This document shows, in pieces, positions 1 to 7,512 of a stretch of 40,809 nt of DNA (within the stretch, counting starts at the first letter, position 1; each line of letters begins with the position of its first letter). This stretch comes from DATHVR01 sp035461175 (GTDB lineage Bacteria > Actinomycetota > Acidimicrobiia > Spongiisociales > ZC4RG35). The notes under the pieces are model-generated. The model was not told the origin of the DNA. It searched no databases and worked only from the letters and a program-made list of their open reading frames with translations. Made by a program: the position numbers and the translations under genes. Location: the NCBI GenBank assembly GCA_035461175.1, contig DATHVR010000197.1, positions 1 to 40,809 on the forward strand. Direction: 5' to 3'.

Positions 1-199
1 CTACCGGGCAGGTCTCGTCGGATCTAGGCCCACGACACAGTCACAGCGCATAACGGTTGCCCGTTTCGGCCGATCTCGGCCAACGCGACAGCGCGATAAC
101 CGGCATTCTGGTACATGTTCGACCCACGCAACCGCCAAGGCCAGCGCCCGCCCGGAAGAGGCGTCCGGGTTCACCATTCGCGTTTATCCGACGCGGGGG
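1..199. other. Upstream non-coding stretch, no gene recognised
   Basis: I see no credible gene here. A reading frame running through it into cimA from about position 57 has no family resemblance and lacks a ribosome binding site. Two small symmetric elements are visible: a palindrome at 68-81 (GGCCGA, 2-nt spacer, TCGGCC) and a 6-bp hairpin at 151-169 (CCCGGA, 7-nt loop, TCCGGG). The second could be the terminator stem of a gene lying before the window, but it has no T-run. Their role is unknown. Confidence 0.5.
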
Positions 200-228
200 T
201 TGTAATCGCTGCGATCCTGAGGCATACT
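200..228 (+). promoter_or_regulatory. Probable sigma-70-type promoter of the cimA leader
   Basis: A -35-like TTGTAA (200-205) and a -10-like CATACT (223-228) are separated by 17 bp, the ideal spacing. Each matches the consensus at 4 of 6 positions. The predicted start of transcription is at about 235-238, at or just before the ATG of the leader peptide, so the leader peptide would be translated from a leaderless or nearly leaderless RNA. This is inferred from sequence only. Confidence 0.55.
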
Positions 229-237
229 CGGTTGGCG

Positions 238-276
238 ATGAACTACGTGCTCACCGGCATCATCATTATCGACTAG
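238..276 (+). CDS. cimA leader peptide (Ile/Val/Leu attenuator peptide)
   Basis: This 12-codon open frame encodes MNYVLTGIIIID followed by TAG. Four consecutive Ile codons (259-270), plus Val and Leu codons earlier, make 6 of 12 codons branched-chain. It lies between a plausible promoter and a Rho-independent terminator that precedes citramalate synthase, an enzyme of isoleucine synthesis. This arrangement is characteristic of ribosome-mediated attenuation, as known for ilv and leu operons including actinobacterial ilvB leaders. No clear Shine-Dalgarno sequence precedes it, and the predicted transcription start is within a few bases of the ATG, so leaderless translation is likely. The peptide itself is expected to have no function beyond sensing charged tRNA-Ile. 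Confidence 0.8.
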   Translation: MNYVLTGIIIID

Positions 277-304
277 GCGCCCGGCCCCCATACCGGCCGG
301 CGCC
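276..304 (+). promoter_or_regulatory. Leader hairpin overlapping the leader peptide stop codon
   Basis: GGCGCC, one bulged C, then GGCC (276-286) pairs with GGCCGGCGCC (295-304) around an 8-nt loop. The 5' arm begins at the last base of the TAG stop codon. A ribosome stalled on the Ile run would cover this arm, while one that finishes the peptide would release. This is therefore the likely pause or switch element of the attenuator. I could not derive a unique antiterminator fold by hand. Confidence 0.55.
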
Positions 305-309
305 CTCTG

Positions 310-337
310 CCCTCTGCTCACCCGCAGGGGGTTTTTT
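310..337 (+). terminator. Rho-independent attenuator terminator before cimA
   Basis: CCCTCTGC (310-317) pairs with GCAGGGGG (324-331) as 8 bp including one G-U, around a 6-nt loop, and is followed directly by six T residues (332-337). It ends 27 bp before the cimA start codon and has no gene between itself and the leader peptide, so its role is premature termination of the cimA transcript. A second copy of CCCTCTGC at 303-310 overlaps by one base and could compete for the same 3' arm. Confidence 0.85.
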
Positions 338-364
338 CATTCCCGAACGGCACCCGGAGACCCA

Positions 365-1954
365 ATGGACACCCCACTCGAGATCTACGACACCACCTTG
401 CGAGATGGCAGCCAGCAGGAGGGCATCTCGCTCACCGTGAGCGACAAGCTGCGCATCGCCCAGCTCCTCGACGACCTCGGGGTGACCTACATCGAGGGAG
501 GCTGGCCGGGGGCATTGCCCAAGGACGACGAGTTCTTCGCCCTCGCCAGGAGCCGCCTCGATCTGCGCAACGCCGAACTGGTGGCGTTCGGGTCGACTCA
601 CCGGCCGGGAGGAGACGCCGCCGCCGATCCCCAGCTGAGGGCGCTGCTGGCGGCGGAGACCGAGACGATCTGCATCGTCGGCAAGACGTGGGACTACCAC
701 GTGCGGGAGGCGCTGCGAACCGACAACGACGAGGCGCTGCGCATGATCGGCGCCTCGATCGAATATCTCCGCTCCCAGGGCCGGCGGGTGTTCTTCGACG
801 CCGAGCACTTCTTCGACGGCTTCCGCTCCTCCCCCGACTTCGCCCTGGCCGCCGCCCGCACCGCCGCCGAGGCAGGAGCCGAGCGAGTGGTCCTGTGCGA
901 CACCAACGGCGGCACCCTCACGTCGGAGATCGTCGACATCATCGGCAAGGTCCAGGCCGAGGTCGACGCCGCCGTCGGTGTCCACTTCCACAACGACGTA
1001 GGGTGCGCGGTGGCTTCGTCGCTGGCGGCGGTGGATGCCGGGGCTATCCAGGTGCAGGGGTGCGTTAACGGCTACGGAGAGCGGACCGGCAATGCCGACC
1101 TGTGCACGATCATCCCCGACCTGGTCCTCAAGATGGACCGGCCGGTGGTCAGCGCCGAACAGCTGGGGATGCTGTCACCGATCAGCCACCACATCGCCGA
1201 ACTTGTCAACATCACCCTCGATCCGCACCGGCCCTATGTCGGCACCTCGGCCTTCACCCACAAGGCGGGGTTGCACACCTCGGCCCTGGCCCGTCGTTCC
1301 GACGCCTACGAGCACACCGACCCGACGGGAGTGGGCAACCGCACCCGGATGGTGGTGTCGGAACAGGCCGGGCGAGCGTCGGTCCTCAACAAGGCCCAGG
1401 AACTGGGACTCGAGATCGACGACGAGGTCGCCCGCAGCGTCCTCGAGCAGGTGAAGGAGATGGAGCACCGGGGCTATCACTTCGAGGCCGCCGACGGCTC
1501 GTTCGAGCTCCTGGTCCGGCGCGCCATCGGATGGAAACAGGACTTCTTCCAGCTGGAGTCGTACCGGGTCCACATCGAGCGCCGCACCGACGAGCCGGTG
1601 ACGGCCGAGGCCACGGTGAAGGTGGTGGTCGGTGGTGAACGCCGGGTCACCACGGGCGAGGGCGACGGTCCCGTCAATGCCCTCGACTCGGCACTCCGCC
1701 AGGCCCTGCGCCCGGTCTTCCCGCAGGTGGCCGATATCCGGCTCACCGACTACCGGGTGCGGGTCCTCGACTCGACCGACGGCTCCGGGGCGAGCGTCCG
1801 GGTACTGGTGGAGACCTCCGACCACCGCGACACCTGGGGCACGATCGGAGTCCACGAGAACATCATCGACGCCTCGTGGGAGGCTCTCTCCGACGGCATC
1901 GTCGTCGGCCTGCTGCGCAGCACCGCCGGCCAGGGCTCGACGCCGCTGGGATGA
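365..1954 (+). CDS. cimA: (R)-citramalate synthase
   Basis: The 529-residue protein belongs to the 2-isopropylmalate/citramalate synthase (HMGL-like TIM barrel) family. It condenses pyruvate with acetyl-CoA to give citramalate, the threonine-independent entry into isoleucine synthesis. Visible hallmarks are the N-terminal YDTTLRDGSQQEG substrate/metal motif (about residues 8-20), the metal-binding HFHNDVG motif, GCVNGYGERTGNADL in the linker region, and a C-terminal LeuA-type allosteric domain (about 400-520), where Ile feedback would act. The length and the 'QQEGISLT' variant fit CimA rather than LeuA or homocitrate synthase. The ATG at 365 has a CGGAGA ribosome site 5-6 nt upstream. Expression appears to be controlled by the attenuator directly upstream. 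No other ilv or leu gene is in the window, so the gene stands alone. Confidence 0.9.
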   Translation: MDTPLEIYDTTLRDGSQQEGISLTVSDKLRIAQLLDDLGVTYIEGGWPGALPKDDEFFALARSRLDLRNAELVAFGSTHRPGGDAAADPQLRALLAAETETICIVGKTWDYHVREALRTDNDEALRMIGASIEYLRSQGRRVFFDAEHFFDGFRSSPDFALAAARTAAEAGAERVVLCDTNGGTLTSEIVDIIGKVQAEVDAAVGVHFHNDVGCAVASSLAAVDAGAIQVQGCVNGYGERTGNADLCTIIPDLVLKMDRPVVSAEQLGMLSPISHHIAELVNITLDPHRPYVGTSAFTHKAGLHTSALARRSDAYEHTDPTGVGNRTRMVVSEQAGRASVLNKAQELGLEIDDEVARSVLEQVKEMEHRGYHFEAADGSFELLVRRAIGWKQDFFQLESYRVHIERRTDEPVTAEATVKVVVGGERRVTTGEGDGPVNALDSALRQALRPVFPQVADIRLTDYRVRVLDSTDGSGASVRVLVETSDHRDTWGTIGVHENIIDASWEALSDGIVVGLLRSTAGQGSTPLG

Positions 1955-1960
1955 TCACGC

Positions 1961-2001
1961 TGTGAGGGTCGTCGCATCGACTCGATGCAAAGACCCTCAC
2001 A
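1961..2001. promoter_or_regulatory. 41-bp palindrome before the molybdoenzyme gene (operator or hairpin)
   Basis: TGTGAGGGTC (1961-1970) is the exact complement of GACCCTCACA (1992-2001), and inside it GCATCGA (1974-1980) mirrors TCGATGC (1982-1988) around a single central base. It starts 6 bp after the cimA stop. Its right end touches a TACGAT -10-like box (2003-2008) placed 6 nt before the ATG at 2015. It could be a repressor or activator site over a leaderless promoter, or the RNA hairpin ending the cimA transcript, though there is no T-run. Confidence 0.6.
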
Positions 2002-2014
2002 GTACGATCCAGCC

Positions 2015-4300
2015 ATGGCCCGCACCCCGACTCTGACCCACTGGGGCGCCTACGAGATCGAGGCCGAGGACGGGCGGATAACCGGCGTCCATCCCTATCC
2101 GGGCGACCCCGACCCCTCCCCGATCGGCCGGTCGATGCTGGTCCACGACCACCCGCTCCGGGTGCGCCGGCCCGCCGTTCGGCGCAGCTGGCTGGAGAGA
2201 GGTCCCGGCACCGACACCCAACTGCGCGGCGTGGAGCCGTTCGTGGAGGTGACGTGGGACCGGGCCCTCGACCTGGCCGCCGCCGAGATCGATCGGGTCC
2301 GGACCGAACACGGCAACCGGGCGATCTACTCCGGCTCCTACGGGTGGGCATCGGCGGGACGGTTCCATCACGCCCAAAGCCAGCTGCGCCGCTTCATGGC
2401 CACCATCGGCGGGTCAACCACCAAGGTCAACACCTACAGCCTGGCGGCGGCCGAGGTGATCGTCCCCCACGTCCTCGGCTACTCCTACGACGACATCCAG
2501 GACGCCCACACCTCCTGGCCCGTCATCGCCCGCAACACCAGGCTCTTCGTCGCCTTCGGAGGGCTGCCCTGGAAGAACAGCCAGATCCAGTCCGGCGGGC
2601 AGGGCCGGCATCTGCTCGGCACGTACCTGGAAGCCTGCCGGGAGGCAGGGGTGAGGTTCGTCAATGTGGGGCCGATCCGCAGCGACCTCCCCGACGTGGA
2701 GTGGTGGCCGATCCGGCCCAACACCGACGTCGCCCTGATGCTGGCGCTGATGCACGAACTCGTGCGCCTCGATCTGGCCGACGAGGAGTTCATCGCCCGA
2801 TACACGGTGGGATGGGATCGGCTGCGGGACTACCTGCTTGGAAAGAAAGACGGCACCGCCAAGGATCCCCGCTGGGCGGCGGAGGTCTGCGACCTCGATC
2901 AGGCCTCGATCAGCCGGCTGGCCCAAGACCTCGCCTCGCAGCGGTCGATGGTCAACACCGCCTGGTCCCTGCAGCGGGCCGACCACGGCGAGCAGCCGTT
3001 CTGGGGGGTGATCGCCCTCGCTGCCGCCCTGGGCCAGATCGGGCTCCCCGGAGGCGGCTTCGGGCTCGGCTACGGAGCGGTCGGATCGGTAGGAAACGGA
3101 GTCAGCCGGGTCCCGCTGCCGTCGGTGCCCGCCCCTCCGGACCCGACGCCGGGTTTCATCCCCGTGGCCCGGGTGACCGACATGCTCGAATCACCGGGGT
3201 CGACCTACGCCTATGACACCGCCACCCGCACCTACCCGGACATCCACCTGATCTACTGGGCGGGGGGCAACCCTTTCCACCACCACCAGGACCTGGGCCG
3301 TCTGGTTCGGGCCTGGCGCAAGCCCGACACCGTCATCGTCAACGAGCCGTGGTGGACGGCGACGGCCCGCCGGGCCGACATCGTCTTTCCCGTCACCCTT
3401 CCCCTGGAACGCGACGACATCGGCGGCGCCTCCGTCGACGACCACCTCTTCGCCATGCACCGTGCCGTGGGACCTCTGGCGGAGGCCCGCTCCGACCATC
3501 AGGTCTTCGCGGGTCTGGCCGAGCGACTGGGAGCCGGGGCCGAGTTCACCGCCGGACGCTCCGAGAGCGAGTGGATCAGATGGATGTACGAGCGTTTCCG
3601 GGAACGGGACCCGAGCGCTCCCCCCTTCAGCGAGTTCTGGCAGCACGGTCACCACCGCCAGCTGCCCTCGCCGGAGGCGGAACTGGTCCTGCTGGCCGAG
3701 TTCCGCCACGACCCCGACGCTCGCCCTCTCCCCACCCCGTCGGGAAGGATCGAGTTGTGGTCGGCGGACATCGACCGGGCCGCCCCTGTGGGCTGTCCGC
3801 CCCACCCGGCCTGGACGGAGCCGGCCGAGTGGCTCGGCAGCGCCGCCGAGGACGAGCTGCACCTGATCTCGAATCAGCCCCGAACCCGCCTTCACTCCCA
3901 GTGGGACATGGGAGCCGAGAGCCAGGACTCCAAGGTGGCGGGCCTGGAGCCGATCCACCTCCACCCCGAGGACGCCGCCGCCGCCGGAGTGGAAGACGGA
4001 TCGGTGGCCCGGGTCTGGAATGAACGGGGAGCGACGCTGGCCGGAGTCCGAATCGACGATGGCGTCCGCCCCGGAGTCGCCGAACTCGCCACGGGCGCCT
4101 GGTACGACCCGCTCGACCCGACCGACGCCGACAGTCTCGACGTGGCCGGAAATCCCAACGTGCTCACCCGAGATGCCGGCACGTCGGAGCTGGCCCAGGG
4201 ACCGTCTCCACAGACCTGTCTGGTGCGGATCGAACCGTGGGATGGCCCCCTCCCGGATCGGAAGGCGAATCGGCCGCCGCCGCTCGAGGACGACGCCTAG
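2015..4300 (+). CDS. Molybdopterin-dependent oxidoreductase, BisC/TorA/DMSO reductase type
   Basis: The 761-residue protein resembles biotin sulfoxide, trimethylamine N-oxide and dimethylsulfoxide reductases, which carry a bis-MGD molybdenum cofactor. The segment SGSYGWASAGRFHHAQSQ (about residues 107-124) is the characteristic stretch with the serine that ligates Mo. There is no N-terminal Cys cluster for 4Fe-4S, as expected for this subgroup. The C-terminal third (LISNQPRTRLHSQWD onward) is the dinucleotide-binding domain. No twin-arginine or other signal peptide is visible, so a cytoplasmic BisC-like enzyme repairing sulfoxides is more likely than a respiratory reductase, but the substrate cannot be read from sequence. 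I chose the ATG at 2015 rather than the upstream ATG at 1985, because 1985 lies inside the palindrome and 2015 has a -10 box at leaderless spacing. Confidence 0.85.
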   Translation: MARTPTLTHWGAYEIEAEDGRITGVHPYPGDPDPSPIGRSMLVHDHPLRVRRPAVRRSWLERGPGTDTQLRGVEPFVEVTWDRALDLAAAEIDRVRTEHGNRAIYSGSYGWASAGRFHHAQSQLRRFMATIGGSTTKVNTYSLAAAEVIVPHVLGYSYDDIQDAHTSWPVIARNTRLFVAFGGLPWKNSQIQSGGQGRHLLGTYLEACREAGVRFVNVGPIRSDLPDVEWWPIRPNTDVALMLALMHELVRLDLADEEFIARYTVGWDRLRDYLLGKKDGTAKDPRWAAEVCDLDQASISRLAQDLASQRSMVNTAWSLQRADHGEQPFWGVIALAAALGQIGLPGGGFGLGYGAVGSVGNGVSRVPLPSVPAPPDPTPGFIPVARVTDMLESPGSTYAYDTATRTYPDIHLIYWAGGNPFHHHQDLGRLVRAWRKPDTVIVNEPWWTATARRADIVFPVTLPLERDDIGGASVDDHLFAMHRAVGPLAEARSDHQVFAGLAERLGAGAEFTAGRSESEWIRWMYERFRERDPSAPPFSEFWQHGHHRQLPSPEAELVLLAEFRHDPDARPLPTPSGRIELWSADIDRAAPVGCPPHPAWTEPAEWLGSAAEDELHLISNQPRTRLHSQWDMGAESQDSKVAGLEPIHLHPEDAAAAGVEDGSVARVWNERGATLAGVRIDDGVRPGVAELATGAWYDPLDPTDADSLDVAGNPNVLTRDAGTSELAQGPSPQTCLVRIEPWDGPLPDRKANRPPPLEDDA

Positions 4301-4333
4301 CATCGCGGCGCGGATCAATCTCCAGGAGGCAGG

Positions 4334-4565
4334 ATGGTGGATCGGACCGACCCGAGGCCGGCGATCCTCATCTCGGGACGCAACGAGGAGGCACGGGCGA
4401 ACGTCTGTGCCGAAGTGGAACGGCGCTACTCCGACGACTACCTCGTCGTCGAAGGTGACGTGCGTCGGGGGCTCGGTGAAGCGGGTCGCCTCGGGGGTGG
4501 GGGCGGGTGCCATCGCCGTACAGCAGGTCCACCAGTATCTGAGCGAAAACCATGACCGGCGCTGA
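4334..4565 (+). pseudogene. Remnant of a fused receiver-thioredoxin reductase gene (internal deletion plus frameshift)
   Basis: An intact AGGAGG ribosome site (4324-4329) and ATG open a frame whose first 43 residues (PAILIS...ERRYSDDYLVVE) match the start of actinobacterial response-regulator/thioredoxin-disulfide reductase fusions. This runs straight into GDVRR, the FAD-binding 'GDVR' element near the other end of such proteins. The rest of the C-terminus (GSVKRVASGVGAGAIAVQQVHQYL) continues in the +1 frame to a TGA at 4563. Removing one G from the run of five at about 4470 restores one frame. About 450-500 internal residues, including FAD/NADPH domains and the CxxC centre, are missing. The next gene overlaps its end, as in a former operon. 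The family identification is from memory of conserved termini. Confidence 0.7.
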
Positions 4566-5397
4566 CGCCACCCTTCTCCGTCCCGGCATGCGCCGGCTGC
4601 TGCTCCTGGCCGGTGTGCTGGTGACACTGGCCGGCATCCAGCTTTTCGTGTTCTCGGAGCGAACCGCCGAGTACTTCGCCTGGACGATCGACCCGCCCCT
4701 GACGGCCGCCTTCCTGGGCGCCGCGTACTTCGCCAGCGCCCTGTTCGAGTTCTCGGCCGCACGCGAGAAGCTGTGGGCGAAGGCCCGCATCTCTGTCCCG
4801 ACGGTGTTCGTGTTCACGCTGACGACGATGATCGTCACCCTCGTCCATCTGGATCGGTTCCACCTCGGAGCCGAGTTCGCCGCCGCCACCCGGGCGGTCA
4901 CGTGGTTGTGGCTTGTGATCTACGCCGTCGTGCCGGTGGCGATGGCGGTGCTGTGGTGGAACCAGTCGCGCACCCCGGGAGTCGAGCCACCCCGCCACGT
5001 TCCGCTGCCCGTCTGGCTGAGGGTGCTGACCGGGGCCCAGGCCCTTGCCCTTCTCGGGGTGGGCTCCGCCTTGCTGGTGGTGCCCGTCACCGTCGCCGAA
5101 GTGTGGCCATGGACCCTCACCCCGCTGACCGGTCGGGCGATCGGAGCGTGGCTGCTCAGCCTGGGGGTCGCCGCCGCCCAAGCCCTGTTGGAAGACGACC
5201 TGCGCCGTCTAATCCCGGCGACCTGGGCTTACCTGGGTTTCGCCGTGCTGCAGACGTGGGCGCTGGCCCGCTACCCCGACGACATGGCCTGGGGAGAGCC
5301 GATGGCCTATGCCTATCTGGCGTTCCTCGCCAGCACCGTCGTGGTGGGGGCTGCCGCCCTCGGGCTCATCCGGCGGACTCGGCCGGCTTCCGTTTGA
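4552..5397 (+). CDS. Multi-pass membrane protein of unknown function
   Basis: I do not recognise a family for this 281-residue protein. Hydrophobic segments are visible at about residues 14-33, 45-63, 78-98, 118-138, 160-182, 195-215, 223-240 and 250-272, suggesting seven or eight transmembrane helices. Polar loops are short, and there are no obvious catalytic or cofactor motifs. The ATG lies inside the last codons of the thioredoxin-reductase remnant (14-nt overlap), so it was probably translationally coupled to that gene before the latter decayed. No good independent ribosome site is seen. The 3' end overlaps the convergent universal stress gene by 32 bp. Confidence 0.7.
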   Translation: MTGADATLLRPGMRRLLLLAGVLVTLAGIQLFVFSERTAEYFAWTIDPPLTAAFLGAAYFASALFEFSAAREKLWAKARISVPTVFVFTLTTMIVTLVHLDRFHLGAEFAAATRAVTWLWLVIYAVVPVAMAVLWWNQSRTPGVEPPRHVPLPVWLRVLTGAQALALLGVGSALLVVPVTVAEVWPWTLTPLTGRAIGAWLLSLGVAAAQALLEDDLRRLIPATWAYLGFAVLQTWALARYPDDMAWGEPMAYAYLAFLASTVVVGAAALGLIRRTRPASV

Positions 5398-5782
5398 CGC
5401 ACATCACCGGGACATTGGATTCCCGGAGGATGTCGAGGGCGTTGGAGCCGAGAATGAGCTTGCCGGTGGCGGAACGCGAGCGGATGCCGATGATGATCAT
5501 CCCGGCGTCGTGGTCGGCCACCGCCCCCATCAGGTCCTTGGCCGGCTCCTGGCCGCGGACGTACTCGTGGGTGCAGTGATCGATGCCGGCGACATGCAGC
5601 TTCTCGTGCGCCGCCTCCATCGCCGCCGAACTGCGTCGATAGTCCTCGGTGTCCTCGTGGTCGCCGCCCACCATCGAATGCACGACAACCAGCTTGCCGC
5701 CCCGCAGCTTCGACTCGGCAATGGCCTGGTCGATGGCCGCCTCACCTGCGGGGGAGTCCACGTAACCGACGACAATGTTCAT
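5366..5782 (-). CDS. Universal stress protein, UspA family
   Basis: This single-domain protein of 138 residues has the UspA fold signature: N-terminal MNIVVGYVDSPAG, a central Asp/His-rich region, and a C-terminal nucleotide-loop equivalent GIRSRSATGKLILGS. The canonical ATP motif is G-2x-G-9x-G(S/T). Here the second glycine is replaced by Ser, so ATP binding is possible but weakened. Such proteins act in the cytoplasm during starvation or oxidative stress. The ATG at 5782 has a GAGGAG ribosome site 7 nt upstream. It is a monocistronic unit, divergent from nothing and convergent with the membrane protein. Confidence 0.85.
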   Translation of the reverse strand: MNIVVGYVDSPAGEAAIDQAIAESKLRGGKLVVVHSMVGGDHEDTEDYRRSSAAMEAAHEKLHVAGIDHCTHEYVRGQEPAKDLMGAVADHDAGMIIIGIRSRSATGKLILGSNALDILRESNVPVMCVKRKPAESAG

Positions 5783-5846
5783 TGAATCTCCTCGATTTCT
5801 AACAAGTCGAGATTAGCTCCGGTGCCGGAACCGGCTGGTGACCGGC

Positions 5847-7445
5847 TCACTCCCCTGCCGGTTCCATCGCCTCCCGGGCGGTGATCGAGAAAACTCGCAC
5901 CGGACGGCTGACCCCCTTCATCACCAGGTCCTCGACCGGTGCCCAGTCGACCTGGCCCTCCACCGAGGCGAGGGTCTTGTCGGAGACGAGCACCTGTCCG
6001 GGCTCGGCGAGGGCGGCCAGGCGGGCGGCCACGTTGACGTGGTTGCCGACCACGGTGTAGTCGGTGCGGGTGGCCGAACCGATGTTGCCCACGGTCACGT
6101 AACCCGTGCTGATCCCGACTCCTATCGATAGGTGCTCCTCCGAACGCAGCCACGTGTGTCGCAGCTGGTCCACTTTGTCGAGCATCTCGAAGGCGGTGGC
6201 GACGGCCCGCTCGGCATGATCCTCGAAGGGGATCGGGTCACCGAAGAAGGCCAGGATGCCGTCGCCGAGGTACTTGTCGAGGGTGCCACCGTAGGAGAAC
6301 ACGAGGTCGGTCATGACGCTGAAGTACTCGTTGAGAGCGTCGACGAGCTCTTCGGGCTCCATCCGTTCGGACATCGTCGTGAAGCCTCTGATGTCGGAGT
6401 AGAGGATCGTGAGATTGCGCCGGACGGAGGCGAAGGTGATCGGTGCCTCGCCGGTGAGGATGGCGTCGGCGACCTGAGGCGAGACGTAGCGTCGCAGACG
6501 TTCGGTGCGCCGCAGTTGGGTCAGTTGTTCCTCGATAGTCTTCTCGAGGTTGGCGTTGAGGTTGCTCAGGTTTTGGTACAGGGAGGCGAGCTGGGAACTG
6601 GTGCGGTTCAGATTGACGGTCAGCCGGCCAAACTCGTCCCGGTTGGGTACGTCGATCACCTGGCCAAAATCACCGTCGGCGATTCGGGCCAGGGCCACGT
6701 CGATCTTGCGAACCGGGCGCATGACCGACCAGGAGAGGATGGCACCCATGGCCAGCGCGGTGAGAAGGCTGACCAATGAGAACCCGGCCACCGTGGTGGT
6801 GAGGAAGCGACGGCTGTCCTGGAACGCCGCCTGCTCGCTCCCAGCCTCCTCGCTGAGCAGGTTGATCAAGACGTTGAGCTCGTCTTCGAGATCGTGAGAG
6901 ATCTCGTGCTCGGCCGAGATGTGAACATTGGTGGCCCCCTCGAGGTCGCCTTCCTCGTAGAGCTGCTGCACGTTGGCGCTCGCGGCGGCAAAACGGGTGT
7001 CGTGGGAGTCGAGACGGTCCAGGATCGCCACCACCTCCGGACTGGCGTCGGCCCGGATCGCATCTATATCTCGACGGAAATCAGCCTTGGCCTGATTGAT
7101 TTTGTCGTTCCAGGAGTCGATCTGGGTGATCAGGGCCATGGCCCGATAGTGGCTCTGGGCAGTGACGGCGTAGATGCCCTGTCGGGCCATGTCGGTCTGC
7201 TCCTGCAGGGCCACCACGCGCGTCATCTGTCGGTTCATCGAATTGATTACGACGATGCTCAGCAGGCCCATGGCCAGGAGTAGGAGCGCACTGATCATGA
7301 AGCCGGCCAGCAGCTTGGTATGGATGGTGGCCTGGACACGAGCGACCATGTCGACCAGGGGCGTTGCCCAGCTAGTCGGATCCTGGTCCTCGCTCCCCTG
7401 GTCGGCAGGCGTGGCGTCGACCGAGGCTTCCTCGTCGGAGGTCAC
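5847..7445 (-). CDS. Membrane-bound class III adenylate cyclase with HAMP domain
   Basis: The 532-residue protein is predicted to convert ATP to cAMP in response to an extracytoplasmic signal. The layout is: acidic cytoplasmic tail (1-42), TM1 (about 44-68), a helical sensor region (70-213), TM2 (about 214-240), HAMP (241-293), a short coiled coil (285-315) and a cyclase domain (about 335-525). All catalytic residues are present: metal Asp351 (YSDIRGF) and Asp395 (YLGDG), adenine-selecting Lys391 and Asp462, and transition-state Asn471 and Arg475 (VNVAARL). Lys391/Asp462 argue for ATP rather than GTP. The start is a GTG with TAGTCT (7457-7452) 6 nt upstream, so the mRNA is probably leaderless. 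No cAMP-receptor protein is in the window. Confidence 0.9.
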   Translation of the reverse strand: MTSDEEASVDATPADQGSEDQDPTSWATPLVDMVARVQATIHTKLLAGFMISALLLLAMGLLSIVVINSMNRQMTRVVALQEQTDMARQGIYAVTAQSHYRAMALITQIDSWNDKINQAKADFRRDIDAIRADASPEVVAILDRLDSHDTRFAAASANVQQLYEEGDLEGATNVHISAEHEISHDLEDELNVLINLLSEEAGSEQAAFQDSRRFLTTTVAGFSLVSLLTALAMGAILSWSVMRPVRKIDVALARIADGDFGQVIDVPNRDEFGRLTVNLNRTSSQLASLYQNLSNLNANLEKTIEEQLTQLRRTERLRRYVSPQVADAILTGEAPITFASVRRNLTILYSDIRGFTTMSERMEPEELVDALNEYFSVMTDLVFSYGGTLDKYLGDGILAFFGDPIPFEDHAERAVATAFEMLDKVDQLRHTWLRSEEHLSIGVGISTGYVTVGNIGSATRTDYTVVGNHVNVAARLAALAEPGQVLVSDKTLASVEGQVDWAPVEDLVMKGVSRPVRVFSITAREAMEPAGE

Positions 7446-7512
7446 GCCCGAAGACTATTCGACCGGGGCCCCGCGCGTCGGCGGGATTTGCAGGCGGCTA
7501 CCCGGCTCTGCC

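Noticed and set aside
57..440. 127-codon open frame running into cimA
   Set aside because: It covers the promoter, leader peptide and attenuator in another phase and has no ribosome site or homology signs.
4334..4555. Treating the 73-codon open frame as an independent small gene
   Set aside because: Its last third is in the wrong phase for the recognisable C-terminus of thioredoxin reductase that continues in the next frame. A pseudogene explains both parts.
3191..4762. Long minus-strand open frame (over 500 codons) opposite the molybdoenzyme
   Set aside because: Arg/Gly/Pro-rich low-complexity translation without any motif. It mirrors the codon bias of the real plus-strand gene, a usual artefact in high-GC DNA.
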